A program made the position numbers and the translations under genes. Positions 1-10,309 of a stretch of DNA of 44,500 nt are shown piece by piece. The notes beneath the pieces are model-generated. The model saw only the letters and a list, made by a program, of their open reading frames with translations. It did no database searches and was not told where the DNA came from. Within the stretch, counting starts at the first letter, position 1. Each line of letters opens with the position of its first letter. Source of the stretch: Cryptomeria japonica (lineage: Eukaryota > Streptophyta > Pinopsida > Cupressales > Cupressaceae); NCBI RefSeq assembly GCF_030272615.1, contig NC_081407.1:377209632-377254131 (forward strand), written 5' to 3'.

Positions 1-1439
1 AGGTGGCGTTCAACTCTTTGAAAAGAGAACTAGAACCAAATAACTCTCTAGCAATGTCAAAAACATCATTAGCAACAATCTGCCAATACATTTGGAAAAA
101 ATAAACCTCTTCAAAACTCAGGATTTTGGTAAGCTCCTTGTTGATCTCTGGGGTGACCTTAAGCAAAACCTCCTAAAGAATATTCTCTAGGGCTTGAAGA
201 TCTAGAGGACCATCCTAAAAGAGGACGGAGGAGAATAAATCGATGGCCTCCTTAGACAAATCCTAATTCTTATCCACCCACTAGTTGTTAACCTATAACT
301 TCGTAATTCTATTGATAGCTCTGTGTTTCATAGTGGTCATATGAAAAAATTTAGTATTCTTGTCCCCACTTTTAAGCCATACAACTCTGGATGTTTGTTT
401 CCAATATTCCTCTTCCTTAGAAATAATGTCATGAAGCTTATTCAATAGTTTAATATCTTTATCCATGATTCTAGGGTTGTATCCCAACCCCTGACTAAGA
501 AATTGAATATCATCCAACTCCTTTATGTTTTCCTTGTGCTGAAAAATATTCTCGAACACAGATTTGTTCCACTATAGAATATTGGATTTAACATTGGAAA
601 ATTTGTTAACAATTCTATATATACCAGTCCCCTGAATAATGATGTCCCACCATTCTGAAATCTTATCTTGAAGTTCTAGATTCATGGTCCACATTTTCTC
701 AAATCTAAAGGGAAAAGATCTTCTGCCATAAAGGGGCACCATATTCAGGATAATCAGGAAATGGTCCGATCCAATTCTAGAGAGATAGGACAAGGTACAA
801 GAATTTTTGTAAGCCAATTTGGCAAAATTAGACCTCGATCAAGTTTGACCTGAATAAGGTCTGAACCACTCCTTCAATTAGACCATGGAAATGAGCACCA
901 ATAAGACCCAGGTCCAATAAACAAAGAGCATTGATCATATCAAGAAGATCTTGTTTAGTTTCCTTAGAGATTATAGCACCACCCATTTTCTCTTTGCTAC
1001 AAAGAGGAGTATTAAAATCCCCCTTAAGAATCCATCTATCATTCAGGAAAGAAATTCTAGCCTGACTCAAGGAACCCCAAATATTTTTCCTGGCACTTAT
1101 CCCATTGGGGGCATAAATATTAGATAAAATCCACGAATAACCATCCTTGAGACCAGTGAATCTAGTAGCAATATAATTAGCACAAGTAATAACTACCATA
1201 GCTCGAAGGATCCTCATGTTCCATAGAGTGGCTAAGCTACCTAGGGCTCCATCTACATCAAATCAATGAACAACACAATCTTTAAAAATGGCTAACTTGA
1301 TTCTCTCCACTTTGCTAGAAGGCATCTTTGTCTCTTGAATGAGACAAATATCTGGTTTATGATCTCTTACAATATTGGAAAGGAGATCATGTTTGTGGGG
1401 AAGATTAAGCCACCTAATATTCGATGAGATGATTTTCAT
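1..1439 (-). pseudogene. LINE ORF2: AP endonuclease plus linker, degraded (partial)
   Basis: The start at 1439 reads MKIISSNIR, the usual opening of plant L1 endonuclease (EEP fold). It is followed by an ICLIQETK motif with the catalytic Glu, an IYAPNG motif, LKGDFNTPL (the GDFN motif) and, at about 780, GSDHFLIIL, the conserved Ser-Asp-His end of the endonuclease. Below that (293-560) comes the typical linker with WLKSGDKNTKFFH. An in-frame TGA lies near 1273, frameshifts occur near 830 and 570, and stops sit on either side of the linker. The enzyme would nick target DNA to prime reverse transcription. The RT domain would lie left of base 1. The copy is non-functional. Confidence 0.85.
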
Positions 1440-1512
1440 TTGATAGGGGAGGGGGATCCAATCCCCATATCCTAAACAGTTCTCTAAACCCCATCTACAA
1501 TAGCGGCTTTAG

Positions 1513-2872
1513 TTAGCCTATCCCTACATACACTATTTGGTAGTCTTCCCACCCCTTTAGGTTCATAGCCACAATCCGTCCCCTATCGTTTTCTGGTTGT
1601 GACACCCAAAGCTCCCAGTGTTGAGACATTGGTAATAGGAGATGGTGGACTCCTCCTTCGATTCTTGGATTTGACTTGAGTAAAAGGATTGGATATCTCT
1701 GAAATATCCGTAGGGATATCACTCACCGTCTACCCATCAACTTTCTCAAGATTATCCTACTCCATATTCCTACTCATATCAATAACCAACTGAATAGGGG
1801 TTTCTACAATCACCCCATTATCCTTTTGAACAAAATCCTCAATATTAACTTGGGGGTCAACCTGCGGTGGAATAGAAACCATTTCCTTAACATTCCCATT
1901 CAAGCTTTATTTATCTAGCACATCTGAAGATTCTATCTTCTACAATGCATCACTAAATTCCCCCATAGGAGGAACCTGTTGGTTCTGGCTGCTACCCTAA
2001 CCCTCAACTTTCTTTTTCCAAATCTTTTTTGGTTTTGGTTTAGCTGAACATTACTTCGCCCAGTGACCCACTTTTTTATAGTGAAAACAAGCAAAAGGAA
2101 TAGATTCATATTCCACCTTCTGCACCCATAAGACAATATTTGAGTTGAGTGTGATATCAGACAGTAAAACAGGAGCTTGTTTTACATTGACACACAACTG
2201 ACCTTAGACCAGCCTCTTTTTCGCTACAATCATCAGATCCGCTGATAGAATCTCGCCGAAGCAAGCCGCTAGACCTACAAAGATCACCTCATCACAGTAT
2301 TCCAAAGGGAGTCCAAGAAGACAAACTAAAATGGGCACCTCATTATAGTCCCAAGACGGGATTAAAACCATGTTTCCATTTCTTTAAGGCAAGGGAGGTT
2401 TTACCCAACATCCAAGGACCCTCCACAAGGATAGATCTAAGATCCTCATCACATACAAAGGAGAAGGAGAAAAATTTATTACCCATTGGCACCACATCAA
2501 TCTGACCTTTCCCTTTCCATTTCCGGGAAACCCATTCCCTAACCGATTCAATATTAGGGCGGGGGCCAAAAAAATTCCCAACTAGAACCGACTTCATATT
2601 AGAAATATTTCTCTCCACAATGCAGTCTGATATGGAAATCGAGCAAGTACCCGAGCTAGGGTCCACTTTGTGAGGAACATGAGAAATAGCTTTACCTTTA
2701 AGCCTACAACAAAAATGACTTGACCGCAATTGGCTTCACCCCAACGAGGGTGAAAAATCTATTGATGAGTATTTGGGCCCCTCCACAACATGCTTCCCAG
2801 AAGCAGAGGAATCTTTTCCATTTGTCGATATACGTCAAGTCCCACCATCCCAAACCCCGTGAACACTGTCAG
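1513..2872 (-). pseudogene. LINE ORF1: DUF4283 / CCHC RNA-binding protein, degraded
   Basis: At 2343-2729 the frame reads a DUF4283 domain, with motifs VGNFFGPRPNIESVREWV and then VEGPWMLGKTSLALKKW, typical of plant LINE ORF1 or gag-like proteins. In-frame coding extends further 5' to about 2870, broken by stops at 2736-2738 and about 2850. A zinc-knuckle region is visible at about 2048-2110. There the reading PFACFHYKKVGHWAK shows the second Cys changed to Tyr and a stop just before the last Cys, so the knuckle is destroyed. A C-terminal segment is readable at 1513-1722. ORF1 normally coats the LINE RNA. This copy is a pseudogene. Confidence 0.75.
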
Positions 2873-3442
2873 TGTTGTGGTAATTAGTTTATTTCTAGCA
2901 TTGTTATCTTTTTAATTCAGTTTGCTGTTTTGAGTTTATTTCTATCCACAACTAATACAATAGCTTAGAAGGCTTCCATAGTGCATATATTTTGATGGCT
3001 CATTTCAAGTTCATGTTCTTGGGTTGACAATTAAATGTAGATTCTAGTTCATGAAGGGTTGATGAGTGTGGATAAAAATCTTCGAGTTGTGAATTAGTAT
3101 CCCAAACTCAATTGCAAATAAAAAGATTAACACATAGCATTTTTCATGAACAACAACTTTTTTTCTTTCATGCTTCTCTTTCTTCTGTATTTAATGTCAA
3201 TGCTCAGTTGAATTTTCCCCTTGGTTCAGAGATGGGTGGTTGTTTAAATTCCTCTAAAAGTATTGAAAACCTTAGAAAATTTTATGAAAATGTTAGGGTA
3301 TCCACTTGGAGATGTGTTTGATGCTTCAGAAATTCATTTTAAAATAAGTAAGGGCTTAGGCAAAAAAAATAATCGTTGAGTGTCACTACTCAAACTAAAA
3401 CCAGACACATCATTGTAGTAGATGTCTTTCTTAAAAATCTCA
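2873..3442. other. Non-genic spacer
   Basis: AT-rich DNA between the LINE and repeat family A. One 69-codon ORF (3112-3321, plus) is open but has no recognisable motif, and I do not call it a gene. A short dyad, ACATC with GATGT, lies at about 3407-3425. Confidence 0.4.
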
Positions 3443-5725
3443 CTTATCTTTTTTGTTGCATTCATCAATGTTTAAATCAATAGTTTTATCAAAAAAAAGG
3501 TTGGTTCTAGGAATAATAGCTATTATTGTAGAAATATTGACATCAGTTCATCACCCTCTTCTTTTTACTCTCTTAAATATTTGCAAATGTCAATAAATAT
3601 CAGTAAGAAATCAAGACAGTGGTTGAAAAAGTTTTTCATAGCCACAATTTAAATGATTTGGATATTGTTTTTTGTAAGAAAACATGTAAAAATAATCTAG
3701 CAATTTGTATAAAGAAACTCAACCTCAGATAGTTAAAGGAAAACTATTTATCTTTACCTATAAATTGAAATAGAGATGAGTTCAGAACCAAATAATTGAT
3801 CATGACCATACTTCTTAATTGGGCCACAAGCCAAGAGGCAACTCATATTTTTAAGTCATAGTTTCAAGTCATGAATCATTATGTAATTTTTGCAACATAT
3901 GTATTTTTCTTTTTTATTGTTATCGAACTAAAATATGACAGTTAATCAGCCATATTGTATTGCTAAATAGTAAGAGATCTTCACATATTATGCAAATCTT
4001 TGTACTCTACTCTTACTGTAATATATTATGGAGTTAATCGTCTTTGTCCCAAAAAAATAAAAAATAAAAAGTTTTAATCTACGGATCAATATATATTATA
4101 TTGAAACTTAAAAGAGAAGATGAACACAAATATTATCTAGGAAATAAAAGAAACATATAATCTCCAACAAATTAATAGCATGTACTTGTCTTAATATTGC
4201 AATAAAAGTAATAAATATAATAAGAGAAGTACCTAAGATTTTAAACTTTTGTATCTTTAGTATTTTTTAATGTTAAGAACAACAATGATTGTTTGAATTA
4301 GTTTATTATTAGTAATTTTTTTTATGAAAATGAAATCATAAGGTTGAAGTTATATAATTTCTAAGAAATAGAAATAGTCAATGTAATTTTAATTAATAAT
4401 TGTACCTTAGAACTATATACATTAAAGGTTAAAATTATATGTGTTGTCATTTGATTTTGATATATGCAGTTGCATTGGAAATAGTAAGAATTATATTCCA
4501 CCTAAGTTATAGAGTATTAATTACACGAGGATAACCTTAAGCTAACTAAAATAAATAATTTTAATATTATAATAAGAAGGTATAAATGATATGAAAGACA
4601 AGAAAAGACAACATAGAAAGTACTTAGTGAAAAATAATTAAATCTAATGAATGTCCTATTCTTAAAAAAAATAAAAATAAAATAAATAAATAAATAAAAA
4701 TAAAAATAAAAATAAAAATAAAAAATAAAAATATCAAATGCATAATGTTAATTGAGAATTACATCCTTTATGCGTGTTAAAAATAAAAATATCATGATGG
4801 AAGGCCTAGAGAAGTAGACTCAACAAATCAACATGAAACAGAAGGCCTTGTGGATGATGAAGAGATGGAAAGCGATTTTGAAGGTATTCATGTTAGAATT
4901 ATTTTTAGTATGGAGGCGAGGAGAAGGACTGGCTCTATCCAATAAATTTAATTATCATAAAAGAAAATGGGAATATCCAAAACCTTTTGTACAATATAAG
5001 TTGAGGGTTATGGTTACACAAATGAATGTTTCCTATACATCCTTTTATAAAACATATGGGGAAGTAGAATTTGGACCAAGCTTTACACCAACTGACAAGA
5101 ACTTAGTGAAAAACATATTCAATGAAATCAAACTGTTCATAATACAAGAAACATGAATTCATAAAAAATAATATTAACAATGAATAATATTCATAATACC
5201 TCTACTAAATATGTTAATTTTATATTAAATTTAATATGTAAGTGTTATATTAAATTTATTTTTTAAAATTTATTTAGGATATTATTAATAATATTGTTAT
5301 ATTATATTACATTGTTTTTTTTGAACTTTAGTTCTCTGAAAGCTACAAGATATAAATGCAAAAACAAGAGAGTAATTTGTAAACAATAAAAATGTATTAA
5401 TACGTAGTGAGATTATATTTACAAGTTTTAAAATATTTAGATTAAATTTAATCTTTTAATTTCAATTTATTATTAAAAATATTAACTTGCATCTAATGGA
5501 AAATTACACGATATAAAAGACAAAAACTGTAAAATTAAACCATATTAATAAAAACTCTTCAAAAATTAAAAGTTGCGTCAAAATTTACATTTAGATAGTG
5601 GATTCATCAAACATATTAATAGTTGAATAATGGCCAGTTAAGAAAAAGCGATTATATAATACTAACCTAATGACAAGTACTAATAAAATTAAAACAAAAA
5701 AAAACATTTTATTTTTCCCATCTCT
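3443..5725 (+). repeat. Repeat family A, copy A1
   Basis: The block starting CTTATCTTTTTTGTTGCATT at 3443 is repeated, diverged, from 37623. Its second half, from about 4540, is repeated in tandem from about 5726. Shared landmarks include the run GAAAGACAAGAAAAGACAAC (4592 and 5776) and a stretch with AATATCCAAAACC (4973). No transposase, LTR or terminal repeat is recognised, so the nature of the family is unknown. A 107-codon ORF at 4833-5156 lies inside it. It has no recognised domain, and its reading is not kept open in the sister copies, so I do not call it a gene. Confidence 0.7.
4668..4731. repeat. (AAAAT)n / (AAAT)n microsatellite
   Basis: Simple repeat of AAAT and AAAAT units. In the sister copy A2 about 450 bp of ordinary sequence stands at this place, so A1 seems to have lost sequence here and gained the microsatellite. 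Confidence 0.9.
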
Positions 5726-6562
5726 TAGTGAAAATAAATAATTTTACTATTATAATAACAAGGTAAAAATGATATGAAAGACAAGAAAAGACAACATAGA
5801 GAGTACTTAGTGAAAAATAATCAAATCTAATGAATGTTCCATTCGTTTTAATGACACAATTGACAGTTAACCATATTAATTTAAAGTAAAAACAAATATT
5901 GAGTTACATTCTAGAAAAAATATGTCTATCGTAGATGTGTTGAATTTTTAACTATCAAATTTACAACAATACAACGTCTTTTGAAATAATCTAATACTTA
6001 TTCTTTACATACATAAATTCTATTTTAGTAACCAATTAACCCCAAATCTACATTCATTTGGATAACTTGTTTAACCCCAATTTTTAAATTGGCCTCTTTT
6101 GAAATCTCCATTACCTATTGTTTACATACATAGATTATATTTCATAAAAAAATGAATCTTAAATTTTTATTGATTTGGATAACTTGTATTGATAAGAAGA
6201 AAATTGTAGAGTTTTATTTTATTTTTATTTTTTTCATATCCTCCATGTTTTACAAATGAGAGAAAATTGGGAATAAAAAATATGCCACCTTAAATTCCAA
6301 AAATTTGTGAACCACTTAAGAAGCTAATATCACAGGGATATAATAAGTAAAAAAATAAATCAAATGCATAATGTTAATAGAGAATTCCATCCTTTATGGA
6401 TGTTAAAAATAAAAGTATCCTGATGGAAGCCCTAGAACAAAAGAATCAACAAATCAACATGGAAATGGAAGGCCTTGCGGATGATGAAGAGATGGAAGGC
6501 TAGAAACTTGTGTTTTTGGAAGATTATGTATTCATGTTAGAATTATCAGAAGTGGAAATAGT
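5726..6562 (+). repeat. Repeat family A, copy A2, left half (split by CACTA)
   Basis: Tandem copy of the second half of A1. It runs up to the target site AGT at 6560-6562 and resumes after the transposon at 17731. It keeps about 450 bp (roughly 5860-6340) that A1 lacks but which A3 partly retains, including AAGAAGCTAATA. Confidence 0.7.
6560..6562. repeat. Target-site duplication AGT, left
   Basis: AGT directly precedes CACTA at 6563. The same AGT directly follows TAGTG at 17728-17730. A 3-bp duplication is the hallmark of CACTA insertion. Confidence 0.9.
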
Positions 6563-6930
6563 CACTAGTACATTCGGGTCAAGATTTCGACGGCAAATCA
6601 TCAGAATTTCGACCAAATTTCATCGCACTACCAACAAAAAAAGCCATTGAAAACTTTGTGTCAGAAGTTCCGACTATCCTTGTGGTCGTCGCAATTCCGA
6701 CATCACCTCCAACCTTTCCAACGGCCACCATGGATGCTCATACCCTGAAAGAATACTGTCATGATCTCAGCCTATCGTCAGAATTCTGACTCCAAAGGAT
6801 AAAATTCTGACAGAGGAGTGCCATCGGATGCACAGCATCGTTGTCGAGCATTTCATTAGTTGTCGTAGGAATTCCGACGGCAAGAGCTGATGTGGGTCAA
6901 ACGGCTTTGCCGTCGGTGAATGAAAGCATT
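6563..6930. repeat. CACTA left terminal and subterminal repeats
   Basis: After the CACTA terminus, short motifs such as TTTCGACGG, AATTTCGACC, AGTTCCGAC, AATTCCGAC, AATTCTGAC and GTAGGAATTCCGACGG recur in both orientations through about 6880. This clustering is typical of the transposase-binding subterminal region of CACTA elements. Confidence 0.85.
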
Positions 6931-7993
6931 GAACGAGTTCTAGTTTTAAAAATTGCATTAAACATTTTAATTTATTTGATTCAGTATTATTTGCAAAAAA
7001 TGATTATCAATGATGTTTCCTTTCTCCAAGAATTGTCTAGGATCTTTCCGTCAGATAATATGTAACATCGAATGACTAAATTTTCTCATTACAAATGCTT
7101 ATTTAATTTAATTATTATCTGAGCGTGAATTAAAATTTATATCTGTACGAAAGCAGAACATACAAGTTGAAGAGTCATGTGCAAGCAAATTTCCTAAAAG
7201 GAAGCAAGTAGGGATTATCTTGAATGACATGGAAACAAGCTCATTAGCTGCCTAGAAGAGAGCAATTGGAGAATGGCAGAGGAAAGTGTTTAAGGGTGAT
7301 AAATAGATAGATAGTATGTAATACAAACAAACAATGTCTGGAGTGTCTGATGTGACATCTCTAATTTATGTCCAGAGGGACTAACTGGTTTTGGAGTTCC
7401 TGCAAAACCTATTGGGCCACACTTGGAGGAAATCAATGTGTTCATGCCAGGAGCACCTTTTTTCTATTATGAGAATAATAATTTTGCACCGAGGGATATT
7501 TTGAAGTCAATATCCAAAAATTTCTATAGTGTGGAACAAGAGTTGGCGGACTCGAAGTATAATTGTCAGCTTTTAGAAGACCAAGAGGTTATGTACATAA
7601 TCTCCCAATAGAAGAGAGATTTCAAGAATTACCTCTCCCCTACATGACTATTTAGGAAGCACTTCTTCAAATACAGGACTATTGGCCTCCATGGGATCAA
7701 AGAAAAAAATTAAAGCATAGGCTCTAGACGATGTGGTGGTGTCCTTTGTGAAGAACTCTACACTATAATTGAAAATTCATGAGGGAAACTGCAAGATAGT
7801 GAAGAGAGATACAATCTTGAAAAGTGGGAAGAATGGATCTTGGTTTGGGTGGGGCCAAGTCAGGTGGCTCCTCTAGAGGTTGACGAGATAGAAATCATAA
7901 TAGGATTTGAAAAAGATCACACTCGTGGAACTTCGTGTGCGAGTGATCGATTGCGGTGTTTGGGTAATGCAATCCAAATAGATACAGTTGCAT
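6891..7993 (+). repeat. Large inverted repeat, left arm (1.1 kb)
   Basis: Inverted partner of 8038-9137, separated by a 44-bp loop (7994-8037). The arms align continuously, from GTGGGTCA at 6892 paired with TGACCCAC at 9129-9136, in to GATACAGTTGCAT at the loop. Mismatches are scattered through the alignment and suggest an old but well-preserved palindrome. The outer part holds CACTA subterminal sequence (TTTGCCGTCGG). The inner part is DRM coding sequence, so the inverted duplication happened after the gene fragment was in the element. Confidence 0.92.
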
Positions 7994-8046
7994 TCCAAAT
8001 GGGTAATGTCTTGATTAAAGAATTTTATCCTGATGGCATGCAACTG
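7351..8046 (+). pseudogene. Captured DRM-type DNA methyltransferase fragment (motifs VI to X)
   Basis: Conceptual translation with frameshifts matches the catalytic domain of plant Domains Rearranged Methyltransferases. The order is GVPAKPIGPHLEEINVFMPG, APFFYYEN (motif VI, normally ENV), DSKY, NLPIEERF in a neighbouring frame, YWPPWD, then LVWVGPSQVAPLEVDEIEI, GFEKDHTRGTS, SDRL, LGNA and QIDTVAF (motif X), and finally the start of the next segment, FYPDG. DRMs add de novo cytosine methylation in RNA-directed DNA methylation. Here there are several stops (7611, 7645, 7710) and frameshifts, and motif IV with the catalytic Pro-Cys is absent, so it cannot be an enzyme. No intron-sized interruption is seen across about 230 codons. 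Identification rests on recalled family motifs but is strong. Confidence 0.85.
7994..8037. other. 44-bp loop of the large inverted repeat
   Basis: Unpaired centre of the palindrome. On the plus strand it continues the DRM frame with VLIKEFYPDG, the link between motif X and motif I, which is seen again at 9564. So the left arm carries the longer piece, and the duplication breakpoint lies at 7993/8038. Confidence 0.8.
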
Positions 8047-8675
8047 TATCTATTTGGAATGCATTACCCAAACACCACAATTGATCACTCACACACGAAG
8101 TTCCACGACTGTGATCTTTTTCAAATCCTAATATGATTTCTATCTCTTCAACCTCTAGAGGAGCCACCTGACTTGGCCCCACCCAAACCAAGATCCATTC
8201 TTCCCACTTTTCAAGATTGTATTTCTCTTCACTATCTTGCAGTTTCCCTCATGAATTTTCAATTATAGTGCAGAGTTATTCACGAAGGACACCACCACTG
8301 CATCTAGAGTCTATGCTTCAATTTTTTTCTTTGATCCCATGGAGGCCAATAGTCCTTTGTCTGAGGAAGTGCTTCCTGAATAGTTTATGGGGGGGAGAGG
8401 TAATGCTTGAAATTGCCCTTCTATTGGGAGATTGTGTACATAACCTCTTGGTCTTCTGAAAGCTAAAAATTACTTCGAGCCAACTCTGGTTCCACACTAT
8501 AGAAATTTTTGGATATTAACTTCCAAATATCCCCCGGTTCAAAAGTATCATTCTCATAATAGAAAAAAGGTGCTCCTTGCATGAACACATTGATTTCCTC
8601 CAAGCATGGCCCAATAGGTTTCGCAGGAACTCCAAAACCAGTTAGTCCCTCCGGACATAAATTAGAGATGTCACA
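8038..8675 (-). pseudogene. Captured DRM fragment, inverted copy
   Basis: Same segment as the plus-strand copy, in reverse. It reads GVPAKPIGP, EEINVFMQG, APFFYYEN, NLPIEGQF, then LVWVGPSQVAPLEVEEIEI, LGFEKDHSRGTS, LGNAFQIDTVA. Its GNAFQIDTVA and LGF are closer to the DRM consensus than the left arm's GNAIQIDTVA and IGF, so the arms have mutated independently. It also carries stops and frameshifts and is non-coding. Confidence 0.83.
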
Positions 8676-9137
8676 TCAGACACTCCAGACATTGTTTGTT
8701 TGTATTGCATACTATCTATTTATTTATCACCCTTAAACACTTTCCTCTGCCATTCTACAATTGCTCTCTTCTAAGCAACTGATGAGCTTGTTTCCATGTC
8801 ATTCAAGATAATGCCTGCTTGCTTTCTTTTAGGAAATTTGCTTGCACATGACTCTTCAACTTGTATGTTCTGCTTCCGTAGAGATATAAATTTTAATTCA
8901 CGCTCAGATAATAATTAAATAAAATAAGCATTTGTAATGAAAAGATTTAGGCAATCGATGTTACATATTATCTGATGGAAAGATCCTAGACAATTCTCGG
9001 AGAAAGGAAACATCATTGATAATCATTTTTTGCAAATAACACTTAATCAAATAAATTAAAAATGTTTCATGTAATTTTTAAAAGTAGAACTCATTCAATG
9101 TTTTCATGCACCGATGGCAAAGTCGTCTGACCCACAC
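8038..9137 (-). repeat. Large inverted repeat, right arm (1.1 kb)
   Basis: Reverse-complement partner of 6891-7993. It ends at about 9137 within sequence resembling CACTA subterminal repeats (CACCGATGGCAAAGTCG). A few single-base indels distinguish the arms. Confidence 0.92.
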
Positions 9138-9329
9138 CATTATGCATAATAGAACAAATCAATATAATAGGCTATTATAAAGAATATATACAAAAATATG
9201 AAAGAACATTAAATTACCATTACAAACCCATAAACCATTAAATAGTGAAAATAGATATAAATTTGTAAATGTCTCCCTATAAACACCACAACCATAACCA
9301 AAACAAAAAAAATTCTTACCCACAAAAAC

Positions 9330-9470
9330 TTAGCTAGTGAGTTGCAAGTCTACAACATCTCTTAGATGATCAAACCGTTTCTTAATTTTGTTCTTCTGGT
9401 TAGTCAATGGATTTAGTTGCATGTTCAAGTTTTCTATTTGAAGCCTTCTGTTTCCCTATATTTGAGACAT
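9330..9470 (-). pseudogene. Short coiled-coil ORF, possibly a CACTA TNPA-like C-terminus
   Basis: On the minus strand, from MSQI at 9470, a stop follows and then GNRRLQIENLNMQLNPLTNQ and KKRFDHLRDVVDLQ, ending in TAA at 9330-9332. The heptad-like Leu/Ile spacing and charged residues resemble the coiled-coil C-terminus of plant En/Spm-type (Ptta) transposase proteins. It is too short and eroded to be sure. It could equally be a captured host coiled-coil fragment. Confidence 0.3.
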
Positions 9471-9563
9471 AATGAAAAATCTTGTGAGTAGGAAATTGAT
9501 TCAGGAGTTACGTGTGAAGAATTTGGCAAAGTAAATGATGACAATCAAACTCAAATTTTATCT

Positions 9564-9693
9564 GTCTTGATTAAAGACTTTTATCTTTATGGCATTAAAT
9601 TAAAGTTCTTTCTCTATTTTTTGGTGATCTCTGGAGCAAAGGTTTCTTTGCATCGACCTGGGATACATTTAACTTGTGTTGTATCTGTGGAAA
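9564..9693 (+). pseudogene. DRM fragment: linker and motif I, plus-strand copy
   Basis: Reads VLIKDFYLYGIKLK, then a frame-damaged version of LSLFSGIGGAEVALHR (seen as VISGAKVSLHRPGIH), then LTCVVSVEI. This is the S-adenosylmethionine-binding motif I region that follows motif X in the permuted DRM order, so it continues the fragment interrupted at 8037. It forms the left arm and loop of a smaller palindrome. Confidence 0.75.
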
Positions 9694-9795
9694 TATGTAT
9701 CCTAGGAGGATGCAATGCAACCTCTGCTCCACCAATACCAGATAGAAGAGAAAGTACTTTAATTTAAAGCCATCACGATAAAATGCTTTCAAGAC
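9564..9795. repeat. Small inverted repeat of the DRM motif-I segment
   Basis: Arms at 9564-9668 and 9695-9795 with a 26-bp loop. Both arms encode the motif-I segment, one on each strand, so the DRM tail is again in head-to-head form, as in the large palindrome just before it. Confidence 0.8.
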
Positions 9796-9934
9796 ATATA
9801 TTAGGTATAAAAGGAAGCCTACCATGTCATTTAAGGGGTTTACCTACAATTCAAGTGATCTCTTAATTATAAAATCAATTCAATTCCAAGTGAACATGCA
9901 ATCAAGCATTCATCAAGAATTGAAGGAGAAATCA
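9695..9934 (-). pseudogene. DRM motif I, minus-strand copy, well preserved
   Basis: On the minus strand from about 9795, VLKAFYRDGFKLK is followed after a small frameshift by VLSLLSGIGGAEVALHPPR. The glycine-rich SGIGGAEVALH matches motif I of DRM enzymes almost perfectly, better than the plus-strand copy. Sequence upstream on the minus strand (9800-9934) is non-coding, with AT-rich stretches that could be a former intron. The same sequence recurs at 10108-10309. Confidence 0.75.
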
Positions 9935-10107
9935 AGTTAATAAAGATATTTAATAAAGATATCATCTTTTAAATTAAGAAATGGGCAGGAGATTAAGAAT
10001 ACAAACCTTCCATATTGCACACTTCAAGGTATATTAAAATTAGTTTAAAGTGTATGCATTTAGGGACCTTTCATAAAATATTCTCAACTTACATATCATA
10101 AAAGGAT

Positions 10108-10309
10108 CTGCTCCACCAATACCAAATAGAAGAGAAAGTACTTTAATTTAAAGCCATCAGGATAAAATGCTTTCAAGACATATATAAGGTATAAAAGGAA
10201 GCCTACCCTGTCATTTGAAGGGGTCTACCTACAATTCAAGTGATCTCTTAGTTATAAAATCAATTCAATTCCAAGTGAAAAGGCAATCAAGCATTGAAGG
10301 AGAATTCAA
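10108..10309 (-). pseudogene. DRM motif I, third copy (direct repeat of 9723-9934)
   Basis: A direct repeat of 9723-9934, differing by scattered substitutions and a short indel. On the minus strand it reads VLKAFYPDGFKLKVLSLLF and GIGGA. The FYPDG here matches the DRM consensus better than FYRDG in the 9.7-kb copy. It ends abruptly at about 10108, after GGA. Confidence 0.75.

Larger units (their letters stand above)
1..2872 (-). mobile_element. L1-type LINE, copy 1 (5' part; continues past left edge)
   Basis: Minus-strand non-LTR retrotransposon. Reading from high to low coordinates it holds ORF1 (DUF4283, then a CCHC knuckle), then ORF2 (endonuclease and the linker towards reverse transcriptase), and the rest lies beyond base 1. 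It aligns along its whole length with the LINE at the right end of the window: base 3 onward matches base 41942 onward. Relative to that copy it lacks about 61 bp near 95, corresponding to 42056-42116. Similarity to the known plant L1 plan is strong. The 5' end at about 2872 is where LINE-like coding stops being readable. Stops and frameshifts in every ORF mark it as dead. Confidence 0.85.

Noticed and set aside
3112-3321. 69-codon ORF next to the left LINE
   Set aside because: No domain, low-complexity Phe/Ser start, AT-rich context. Chance ORF.
4833-5156. 107-codon ORF in repeat A1 (with an alternative frame rich in Asp/Glu, ETEGLVDDEEMES)
   Set aside because: It resembles the start of FAR1-like proteins only faintly. 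Sister copies A2 and A3 do not keep the frame, so it was not called a gene.
7423-8136. Possibility that the CACTA encodes a working methyltransferase
   Set aside because: Stops, frameshifts and absence of motif IV (catalytic Pro-Cys) and everything after motif I. Both palindrome arms are broken.
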